Part shown: positions 1 to 5,546 of the stretch, one piece after another
Layout: the number at the start of each line of letters is the position of its first letter
How positions within the stretch are numbered: position 1 is the first letter of the stretch
Assembly (NCBI GenBank): GCA_964453055.1
Contig: CAYVOD010000055.1
Location: 1 to 13,206, forward strand
Length of the DNA: 13,206 nucleotides
Reading direction: 5' to 3'
From: UBA2256 sp964453055
Lineage (GTDB): Bacteria > Spirochaetota > Spirochaetia > Treponematales > Rectinemataceae
Made by a program: the position numbers and the translations under genes
Notes under the pieces: model-generated
The model's database searches: none
Seen by the model: the letters and a program-made list of their open reading frames with translations, nothing else
What the model was told of the DNA's origin: nothing

Positions 1-203
1 ACGTGGTCGGCGTGCATATGGGAAATGAATATGGCGGTAATCTTTTTCCAGCGCAGATTCAGCCTGCGTATGGAGATCTGGGTGGCTTCCCCGGCGTCGA
101 AGAGAAACAGCTCCCCTTCCCTCCGCAGAAGCACGCTGGTGAGGTGGCGGTACGGAAGGGGCATCATGCCCCCGCAGCCCAAGACGAAAGCTTCCAAATT
201 CAT
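1..203 (-). CDS. rnz: Ribonuclease Z (tRNase Z), 5' part, cut by window edge
   Basis: This is the first 67 residues of a metallo-beta-lactamase-fold tRNA 3' endonuclease, which removes 3' trailers from tRNA precursors in the cytoplasm. Visible hallmarks are the N-terminal LGCGG...PLPYRHLTS strand-loop (residues 8-23), LFDAGEATQ (34-42), which matches the family's LFDCGEGTQ, and the zinc-binding HMHADH motif (62-67), where the family more often has HLHGDH. The gene leaves the window just after this motif, so the other metal ligands cannot be checked. The ATG at 203 is fixed by an in-frame TAG immediately upstream and by the conserved N-terminus. There is no Shine-Dalgarno sequence; a TATAGT hexamer ends nine bases before the start (see promoter entry). 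It is divergent from the helicase. A general arylsulfatase/tRNase Z-like hydrolase is the only alternative. Confidence 0.9.
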   Translation of the reverse strand, partial: MNLEAFVLGCGGMMPLPYRHLTSVLLRREGELFLFDAGEATQISIRRLNLRWKKITAIFISHMHADH

Positions 204-251
204 GCTGGTCGACTATAGCTGAAAGGGCTCGGGATGTGCAACTATAGCGGC
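204..251 (-). promoter_or_regulatory. Promoter for rnz within the rnz/helicase divergent spacer
   Basis: On the minus strand TATAGT (217-212) matches the -10 consensus at five of six positions. TGCACA (240-235) or the overlapping TTGCAC (241-236) sits 17-18 bases upstream as a -35. The expected transcription start lies about two bases before the rnz ATG, which would give an almost leaderless message. The octamer ACTATAGC occurs twice in this spacer on the plus strand (212-219 and 241-248); the first could also act as a poor -10 for the helicase (TATAGC at 214-219). Confidence 0.45.
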
Positions 252-1466
252 ATGAACGATTTCTCGTCCCTAAATCTTGATGCCTCCGTAGCCGAGGCCT
301 TCCAGCGGCTCGGATTTTCGGCTCCCACGCAGATCCAGAACCTGGCTATTCCGAAGGCTTTGAAGAAGAGAGACCTCTTCCTGCAGTCGGAAACCGGGAC
401 GGGGAAGACCCTGGCATACCTCGCGCCAGCGCTATCAGGCATACGCGATCTCGAGCCGGCCCGCGGCCCGCTTCTCCTGGTTCTCTGCCCCACCCAGGAG
501 TTGAGCGTGCAGGTCGCCAGGCAGGCCGAGTCGCTGATAGAAGCGGCTGGCCTGAACCTGGGCGTGGTTTCCCTCCTCGGCGGCAGTCCCCTCTCCAGGC
601 AGGAATCGGCGTTGAAAAAGAAACCTCAGGTCGTGATCGGCACCCCGGGCAGGATAGCCGACTTGGCCAGGGCTGGAATACTCAGGCTCGACCGTCTCGA
701 GTATCTCGTCCTGGACGAGGGGGACAGGCTCTTTTCCGGCGAATACAGGGAGCAGGTCCTATGGGTACTCGGGAAAAGCTCCCCCAAGGCCTGCAAAATC
801 CTCGCCTCCGCCACCATTTCCACCTCGACCAAGCGTATGGCTTCAAGCTTCATGAAAGATCCCATTTCCATCGACCTGAAAGACGAGGGCGTGCTCTCCA
901 GGGATATCGAACATTGGGTCTTCTACGTAGAACACAGAAAGCGGCTCGATTTTTTGCGTAAATTGGAGCGGGCGCTGAAGCCCGAGAAATGCCTGGTCTT
1001 CGCGGGATCGGGCGAACGGGTCAGGCGAGCCGAGGACAGGCTTAAATCCTCGGGTGTATCGGTGGAATCCGTTCTCGCCAGGGAAGAAAAGGAACAGCGA
1101 AGGGTCGCGATCGAGCGTTTTCAGCAGGGCGGCCTCAGATACCTGGTGACGACGGACCTGAGCGCCCGGGGGCTCGATATCCCCGGCATCTCCCACGTGA
1201 TAAGCCTGGATTTTCCCGAAGAATCGAGCTGGTACGTGCACAGGGCAGGCCGCACGGGCAGGGCGGGCAAGCCGGGTGTATCCATACTGCTGGCCGACGC
1301 CCTGGAACTGCGCAGGGCGTCGAAACTGGCGGTGGACCGGGGCTTCGTCTTCAGGACGAAGGCGCTCGAGGAAGGCAAGGTGCTGGAACCGTCGGTGGAG
1401 GAGTTTTTCGAGAGGGTCGAAAAGGGGGAAGAGGAGAAAAGGGCTTACAGAAAATCTCGGTCCTAG
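234..1466 (+). CDS. DEAD-box ATP-dependent RNA helicase with DEGD motif II
   Basis: This encodes a 410-residue RNA helicase core that uses ATP to remodel RNA duplexes or RNPs in the cytoplasm. The two RecA-like domains carry the expected motifs in order: Q motif GFSAPTQIQ (27-35), motif I ETGTGKT (53-59), Ia PTQEL (86-90), GG (116-117), Ib GTPGR (136-140), motif II DEGD (161-164), III SAT (192-194), V ARGLDIPG (311-318) and VI HRAGRTGRAG (336-345). The oddities are DEGD instead of DEAD and PTQEL instead of PTREL. There is no long basic or DbpA-type C-terminal domain, only a short charged tail, so the RNA target cannot be guessed. The first ATG (234) has only a weak AAAGGG ahead of it; a second ATG at 252 (MNDFSSLNL) fits the family's N-terminus at least as well. 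The gene converges on queD with a four-base overlap. Confidence 0.95.
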   Translation: MCNYSGMNDFSSLNLDASVAEAFQRLGFSAPTQIQNLAIPKALKKRDLFLQSETGTGKTLAYLAPALSGIRDLEPARGPLLLVLCPTQELSVQVARQAESLIEAAGLNLGVVSLLGGSPLSRQESALKKKPQVVIGTPGRIADLARAGILRLDRLEYLVLDEGDRLFSGEYREQVLWVLGKSSPKACKILASATISTSTKRMASSFMKDPISIDLKDEGVLSRDIEHWVFYVEHRKRLDFLRKLERALKPEKCLVFAGSGERVRRAEDRLKSSGVSVESVLAREEKEQRRVAIERFQQGGLRYLVTTDLSARGLDIPGISHVISLDFPEESSWYVHRAGRTGRAGKPGVSILLADALELRRASKLAVDRGFVFRTKALEEGKVLEPSVEEFFERVEKGEEEKRAYRKSRS

Positions 1467-1825
1467 TCCATCGCGTAGCGAGCCATCGACGTCTCGGTTT
1501 CGAACACCTCGACGGCGGAGAGGGGAAGCCCCGGCTCCTGGGCCTTGACGGAATCGAAAATGAATTTGGCTATCCGCTCCGCCGAGGGATCCTGGTCGAA
1601 TATCTCGATTTCGTTGAGGTCCGAATGATCCAGTAGGGCGAGTACCTTGGCCATGGCCGATTTGAGTAGGGAAAAATCCACGAGCATTCCCCCCTCGCCT
1701 AGCGCTGATCCTCTCGCCCATACCCTTACCTTGTAGTTGTGGCCATGGAGCCTTTCGCATTTGCCGTTATAATGGAGAAGCCTGTGAGCGGCGGCAAACC
1801 CGCCTTCGACTCGTACCTCGTACAT
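1463..1825 (-). CDS. queD: 6-carboxy-5,6,7,8-tetrahydropterin synthase
   Basis: QueD turns 7,8-dihydroneopterin triphosphate into 6-carboxytetrahydropterin, the second step from GTP towards preQ0 and queuosine, the modified base at tRNA position 34. At 120 residues it has the usual bacterial QueD length. Zinc ligands are H14 (in FAAAH), H27 and H29 (LHGHNY); the catalytic cysteine is C23, and the LLDHSDLN segment (64-71) and E110 (or nearby E112) supply the other active-site residues. The close relative PTPS (6-pyruvoyl-tetrahydropterin synthase) shares this fold, but the CxxxHGH spacing is that of QueD. I chose ATG 1825 because the conserved strand begins there; a GTG at 1840 would add five residues. 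No Shine-Dalgarno is visible. A FolE2 gene at the right end of the window can supply its substrate. Its TAG stop shares the CTAG of the convergent helicase gene. Confidence 0.94.
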   Translation of the reverse strand: MYEVRVEGGFAAAHRLLHYNGKCERLHGHNYKVRVWARGSALGEGGMLVDFSLLKSAMAKVLALLDHSDLNEIEIFDQDPSAERIAKFIFDSVKAQEPGLPLSAVEVFETETSMARYAMD

Positions 1826-1860
1826 ACCCGAAACATACACCGGATGACGCGGTCTCGCAA
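1826..1860 (-). promoter_or_regulatory. Putative leaderless promoter of queD
   Basis: On the minus strand TTGCGA (1860-1855; four of six -35 positions) is followed after exactly 17 bases by TATGTT (1837-1832; four of six -10 positions). Six bases then separate it from the queD ATG at 1825, placing the predicted transcription start on the A of the start codon. Both boxes are imperfect, so this is a suggestion supported mainly by spacing and by the absence of a ribosome binding site. Confidence 0.4.
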
Positions 1861-1912
1861 GCAGAGCCGGGCGTTGATGGGAGCTCAGGTTGTCTTATGC
1901 CGTTTTTGTGAG

Positions 1913-1929
1913 TACACTGTTACAATGTA
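1913..1929 (+). promoter_or_regulatory. Extended -10 promoter with overlapping 17-base palindrome
   Basis: TGTTACAAT (1918-1926) is an extended -10 element (TGn plus TACAAT, five of six) for the exported beta-rich protein gene, predicting a start near 1933 and a leader of about 14 bases. No good -35 is visible. The same bases form the near-perfect palindrome TACACTG-TTA-CAATGTA (one mismatched pair), a layout typical of a repressor operator over the -10. Confidence 0.45.
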
Positions 1930-1934
1930 GACTG

Positions 1935-1941
1935 AAGGAGG
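1935..1941 (+). promoter_or_regulatory. Strong ribosome binding site deciding the start at 1947
   Basis: AAGGAGG lies five bases before ATG 1947. This, together with the signal peptide that begins at that ATG, rules out the longer reading that would start at 1890 inside the promoter. Confidence 0.85.
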
Positions 1942-1946
1942 TAAAT

Positions 1947-2486
1947 ATGAAAAAGCGTTTGTTCCTCCTTGGATTGGTTCTTCTTCTTTCCACGTCGCTG
2001 GCGTTCGCGGAATTTAATTTCGAGCTGGGCGCCCAAATCCCCATCGGCATCGGCGCCTTGACGGACTCGCTCGGCTTGAGCTCCGACTATGAGGACATTC
2101 TTTCGCTGGCAGGCTTCCTCCCCATACCTACGGCATCCCTGCTTTTTCAAGGTGGAGTCGGGTCGTTCAAACTAGGAGGGGGCATACGAGTTTATAGCCT
2201 CATCTTGGCCAGCATCGCCTATCCCCAGCTTCAGGCTGAGCTCGGGCTCGGCGACCTGTCCCTCGATTTCAGCTTGGGCGGGTATTTCCTGGGTTATTAT
2301 GCCATCGGCGGGTATAGCGGTCTCGAAAATATCAACCTGCTGATGCCGGAGTTGTCGGCCTGGTATAGCCTGGGGAAAAGGAAGCTGTTCAGGATCGGCC
2401 TCGGAGCCCTCGGCTTCATTCCCACGGACTTCGATCTTTCCGGCATGCCCTTTGTCTTCTACGGCGGTTTCAAGGTCGTTCTCTAG
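1947..2486 (+). CDS. Small exported, probably outer-membrane beta-barrel protein
   Basis: I do not recognise a named family. The 179-residue product starts with a classic signal peptide: MKKR, a leucine-rich core (residues 5-16), then a LAFA cleavage site, giving a mature protein that begins at about E22. The mature part has almost no helix-like stretches. It alternates glycine with aromatic and aliphatic residues in short segments (GGGIRVYSL, LDFSLGGYFLGYY, FVFYGGFKVVL at the end), the pattern of an eight-to-ten-strand outer-membrane barrel whose last strand is at the C-terminus. The C-terminal residue is L rather than the usual F. Tyrosines and leucines are frequent and cysteine is absent. 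It has its own promoter and a strong ribosome binding site and is divergent from queD. Function unknown; a small porin-like or OmpW/OmpA-barrel-like surface protein is the likeliest reading. Confidence 0.65.
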   Translation: MKKRLFLLGLVLLLSTSLAFAEFNFELGAQIPIGIGALTDSLGLSSDYEDILSLAGFLPIPTASLLFQGGVGSFKLGGGIRVYSLILASIAYPQLQAELGLGDLSLDFSLGGYFLGYYAIGGYSGLENINLLMPELSAWYSLGKRKLFRIGLGALGFIPTDFDLSGMPFVFYGGFKVVL

Positions 2487-2532
2487 CCCCAACCCCGCTT
2501 TCGCGCGCTAAGGAGACGGCGGCGCGTCGTCA

Positions 2533-2561
2533 TTGAAGCGCAGGTCAGTCCGTGATACTCT
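2533..2561 (+). promoter_or_regulatory. Weak promoter candidate ahead of murE
   Basis: TTGAAG (2533-2538; four of six) and TACTCT (2556-2561; preceded by TGA, so an extended -10) are separated by 17 bases. Transcription would begin near 2568, just before the second murE ATG at 2571. The -10 itself is poor, so confidence is low. An AAGGAG at 2510-2515 has no usable start codon at the right distance. Confidence 0.25.
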
Positions 2562-4172
2562 ATGTCGCCTATGCAGCCAAGCGTGCGAAACCTCATCTCC
2601 GCCCTGGACGAATCGGAGTTGATAGCCTTTCAAGGCGAAGAATTTCTCGATCGACCCCTGTGCGGCATCGAATACGATTCCAGGAAGATTTCCGACGGCA
2701 TGCTCTTCGTCGCGCTGCCCGGCATCCACAGCGATGGCCACGATTTCATACAGGCAGCATTGGACAGGGGGGCTTTGGCCATAATCCATGAAAAACCTCT
2801 GGGCAAGGATTATCCTAGAGCGGCCTGCGTGCAGGTGAAGGATTCCAGGGCGGCGATGAGCAGGTTGGCTGCGGCCTTCTACGGACGAGCTTCCTCCTTT
2901 CTCATCACCATCGGAGTGACCGGCACGGAGGGCAAAAGCACCACCGTCTACCTCATTTATCAGCTCTTGAACCTTGCCGGATTGAAGACCGGTTTCTTTT
3001 CCACCGTCATGTCCGATACGGGAAAGGGAGAAATTCCGAATCCTGAGCACCAGACGACGCCCGAATCGACGGCGGTGCAGCGGATGCTGGCGGAAATGAG
3101 GGATTCAGGCTGCTGCTGCGCGGTCGTGGAGGCGTCGAGCCATGGCTTGAGCCAGAGGACCGCCAGGCTAGCCGACGTCGATTTCGACGTCGCCGTCATG
3201 ACCAACGTGACGAGCGAGCATCTGGAATTCCACGGCACCTGGGAATGTTACCGTTCGGACAAGGCTAACCTTTTCAGGAACCTCGACGCTCACGGACACA
3301 GGAAAAGCCCCCCCTGCCCCTCTTGGCAATCGGCCAAGGCAACTCCCTCTTTCGCGATAGTCAACGCCGACGATCCCAGCGCCGAATACTTCGGCCTTTG
3401 TACCCGAAAGCCCCTGGTCTCCTTTTCGACTATAGGAGGCCCGGGTACCTTGCTCGCCAAGGATATCCGCAGCGACGCCAGGGGTTCGACCTTTCTGATA
3501 GAAGGGCCCAGCGGCTCGATAGAAGCTCCCGCGGATGCCGGACGGATCGAGATTGAGGCGAGGATAGAGCTTCCAGGCCGATTCAACGTAGGAAACAGCC
3601 TCGCGGCGCTGGCGGTCGTTTCCGGCATCGTCGGCTGTCCCTGGACCGATCTGATCGAATTTTTGCCCCTGCTCAAGCCGGTAAAGGGAAGGATGAATTT
3701 GGTCGATCGCGGCCAGCCCTTCGAAGTGATCATCGATTACGCCCATACGCCCTCCTCCTTCGAGGCAATCCTTCCCGCCGTCCGCGAACGGATTAAAGGC
3801 AGGATTTTCTGCCTTTTCGGATCCGGAGGGGAGCGGGACAGGGAGAAACGCCCGCGGCAAGCGCAGGTGGCGGCGCGGTATTGCGATGCCCTGGTCCTCT
3901 GCGACGAGGATCCGCGGGGCGAGAAACCCATGGAACTCCTGGAGGAGATAGCCGCGGGCTGCCCCGGGCTCGAACGGGGCAGGGAACTCTTCCTAATTCC
4001 CGACAGGCCCACGGCGATCCGTAGCGCCTTCGCGATGGCCAAGGCCGGCGACGCGGTGCTTCTTCTAGGAAAGGGACATGAGAATTCCATCATTTATGCC
4101 GATCATATAATGCCCTACGACGAAGAAACCGAGGCCCTCGCGGCTTTAAAGGAACTCGGGTACGGGGAATAG
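2562..4172 (+). CDS. murE: UDP-MurNAc-tripeptide ligase MurE, probably L-ornithine adding
   Basis: MurE joins the diamino acid to UDP-MurNAc-L-Ala-D-Glu using ATP, in the cytoplasmic stage of peptidoglycan synthesis. The 536-residue protein shows the three Mur domains: a UDP-binding N-terminal part; a central ATPase with P-loop GTEGKS (121-126), ASSHGL (191-196), NVTSEHLEFHG (215-225) and the lysine that is carbamylated in the family (K234); and a C-terminal domain with DYAHTP (392-397), GSGGERDREKRP (420-431) and GKGHE (503-507). The side-chain specificity loop reads D-E-D-P-R (448-452) where diaminopimelate enzymes have DNPR. With rocD nearby and a spirochaete-like host, L-ornithine is the likely substrate, but diaminopimelate or lysine cannot be excluded. 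ATG 2571 is an alternative start; neither ATG has a clear ribosome binding site. A slightly long insert lies at 241-262. ddl follows 30 bases downstream. Confidence 0.96.
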   Translation: MSPMQPSVRNLISALDESELIAFQGEEFLDRPLCGIEYDSRKISDGMLFVALPGIHSDGHDFIQAALDRGALAIIHEKPLGKDYPRAACVQVKDSRAAMSRLAAAFYGRASSFLITIGVTGTEGKSTTVYLIYQLLNLAGLKTGFFSTVMSDTGKGEIPNPEHQTTPESTAVQRMLAEMRDSGCCCAVVEASSHGLSQRTARLADVDFDVAVMTNVTSEHLEFHGTWECYRSDKANLFRNLDAHGHRKSPPCPSWQSAKATPSFAIVNADDPSAEYFGLCTRKPLVSFSTIGGPGTLLAKDIRSDARGSTFLIEGPSGSIEAPADAGRIEIEARIELPGRFNVGNSLAALAVVSGIVGCPWTDLIEFLPLLKPVKGRMNLVDRGQPFEVIIDYAHTPSSFEAILPAVRERIKGRIFCLFGSGGERDREKRPRQAQVAARYCDALVLCDEDPRGEKPMELLEEIAAGCPGLERGRELFLIPDRPTAIRSAFAMAKAGDAVLLLGKGHENSIIYADHIMPYDEETEALAALKELGYGE

Positions 4173-4202
4173 AGCCGTAAAGCCTCTCAGTAAGGAAGTA
4201 CG

Positions 4203-5327
4203 ATGAAAACGATCGCTGTTCTCTACGGCGGGAAATCGGGGGAGCACGAGGTGTCCCTCATTTCGGCCGCCAGCATAATCAAGAATCTGGACCCGGCCCG
4301 ATACTCCATTCTGCCTATCGGCATAACCAAGGCCGGCGAATGGCTTCTTCAGGACGAAGCTTCGCTCAGACTGATCGTGAACGGACGTTCCGGCATGGAA
4401 GGCCTGCCTCCCATCGTATCGGGGACTAAGGTATCCGTTCTTCCGGGCATCGGCCTGGTCTCGGAAAAGGCCTCCGGAACCTGGGAAATATTGGAATGCG
4501 ATATCGTATTTCCCGTTCTCCACGGTACCTTCGGCGAAGACGGTACCGTGCAGGGCCTCCTCGAGTGCGCCGGCCTGCCCTACGTGGGTTCTGGCGTGCT
4601 CGGCTCGGCGGTGGGAATGGATAAGCAGGTCGCCAAGGAGCTTTGGCTCAGGGAAGGGCTTCCAGTGGTGGAGTTCATCACGGTCAGGAAAAACGATCTG
4701 ATGAATCCTCACTTCCTTTCCGCTTTGGGCAGAAAAATCGAAGCCCGCTTCGGCTGGCCCTGTTTCGTCAAACCCGCCTGCTCAGGATCTTCGGTGGGAA
4801 CTTCCAAGGCTACTGACGAAGCCTCGCTGACCCAGGCCCTGGACAAGGCTTTCGCCTACGACGAAAAAGTCCTTATCGAGGAATTCATACCCGCCAGGGA
4901 GCTGGAATGCGCCGTCCTCGGCAACGAAGATCCCAGGGCATTTTCGCCCGGCGAGATTATCCCCGCCCACGAATACTACGACTACGACGCCAAATACAAG
5001 GATCCCGAAGGCGCGACGCTGCAGGTTCCGGCTTCCCTGAGCGAGACCCAGGAGGAAAACCTCAAGGCCATGGCGGTCAAGGCCTATAAAGCCTGCGGCT
5101 TCTCGGGCATGGCCAGGATGGACTTCTTCATCGACAAGCGAACCGGGGCTATTTTGTTGAACGAGGCTAATACCATACCGGGTTTCACCGCGATTTCCAT
5201 GTATCCCCGGATGTGCCAGGCCGGCGGGCTCTCCTACCCCGCTCTGCTCGAAACCCTGCTCGACCTCGGGCTGAAACGCTTCGAAAATAGGAACAAGCTC
5301 AGCTATAATTACGACGCCGAAGCTTAA
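4203..5327 (+). CDS. ddl: D-alanine--D-alanine ligase
   Basis: Ddl condenses two D-alanines with ATP, making the dipeptide that MurF attaches to the stem. The 374-residue ATP-grasp enzyme has the N-terminal GEHEVSLISA (13-22), with E14 and S18 lying in the family's first D-Ala site, VFPVLHGTFGEDG (102-114), KPACSGSSVG (190-199), LIEEF (224-228) and the metal-binding C-terminus MDFFID...LNEANTIPG (306-327). The omega-loop HEYYDYDAKY (256-265) carries the tyrosine of true D-Ala-D-Ala enzymes rather than the residues of VanA-type D-Ala-D-Lac ligases, so vancomycin resistance is not predicted. AAGGAAG sits six bases before the ATG. It probably forms one transcript with murE, 30 bases upstream, with no terminator between them. 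Confidence 0.96.
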   Translation: MKTIAVLYGGKSGEHEVSLISAASIIKNLDPARYSILPIGITKAGEWLLQDEASLRLIVNGRSGMEGLPPIVSGTKVSVLPGIGLVSEKASGTWEILECDIVFPVLHGTFGEDGTVQGLLECAGLPYVGSGVLGSAVGMDKQVAKELWLREGLPVVEFITVRKNDLMNPHFLSALGRKIEARFGWPCFVKPACSGSSVGTSKATDEASLTQALDKAFAYDEKVLIEEFIPARELECAVLGNEDPRAFSPGEIIPAHEYYDYDAKYKDPEGATLQVPASLSETQEENLKAMAVKAYKACGFSGMARMDFFIDKRTGAILLNEANTIPGFTAISMYPRMCQAGGLSYPALLETLLDLGLKRFENRNKLSYNYDAEA

Positions 5328-5331
5328 TGCC

Positions 5332-5367
5332 AGGCTGGGGCTAAGCCTCCGGTCCGGCCTCGGCCGG
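5332..5367 (+). terminator. Two GC-rich hairpins after ddl, no T-tract
   Basis: AGGCT (5332-5336) pairs with AGCCT (5344-5348), and CCGGCC (5354-5359) with GGCCGG (5362-5367), the latter with only two unpaired bases. No run of T follows, so this is at best a weak or Rho-assisted stop for the murE-ddl transcript. Confidence 0.3.
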
Positions 5368-5370
5368 TGA

Positions 5371-5430
5371 TGCATCTATATACATAGTTATTCGATAATT
5401 ATAGATATTATTGACATTTATCAAACTTTT
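5371..5430 (+). promoter_or_regulatory. AT-rich island with consensus -35 upstream of rocD
   Basis: Only 12 of these 60 bases are G or C, in a window that is otherwise GC-rich. It contains a perfect TTGACA at 5411-5416, but the place for a -10 (about 5434-5439, CCCTAG) is poor. Short inverted repeats such as ATAAT...ATTAT (5395-5411) lie just upstream. It looks like a regulated promoter region or binding site controlling rocD. Confidence 0.4.
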
Positions 5431-5506
5431 TCTCCCTAGCGCCTTTCTCCCAAGGGGTGTACACTTACAGGTGAAACGCACAGGCGAAGGGCGGATTCCG
5501 GTCTGG

Positions 5507-5539
5507 CCTTGCTTTCGGCGGAGGGTTAAGAAGCCAAGG
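5507..5539 (+). promoter_or_regulatory. Hairpin that could mask the rocD ribosome binding site
   Basis: CCTTGCTT (5507-5514) pairs with AAGCCAAGG (5531-5539) through eight base pairs and one bulged C, closing a 16-base loop. The 3' arm covers the first four bases of the rocD Shine-Dalgarno AAGGAGG (5536-5542). This could be a translational switch or RNA-thermometer-like element; no ligand class is recognisable. Confidence 0.3.
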
Positions 5540-5546
5540 AGGCCCT

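Noticed and set aside
843..1760. Long antisense open frame across the helicase and queD
   Set aside because: It is opposite two clearly recognised genes, has shadow-type composition (Arg/Gly/Pro rich), and has no start signals.
4956..4997. Possible vancomycin-type D-Ala-D-Lac ligase
   Set aside because: The omega-loop has the tyrosine of D-Ala-D-Ala ligases (YDYDAKY), and there are no vanH/vanX-like neighbours.
5391..5430. Minus-strand promoter (TTGATA...TATAAT) in the AT-rich island
   Set aside because: The spacer is only 15 bases and no minus-strand gene lies downstream; it would only give antisense RNA to ddl. AT-rich DNA gives such matches by chance.
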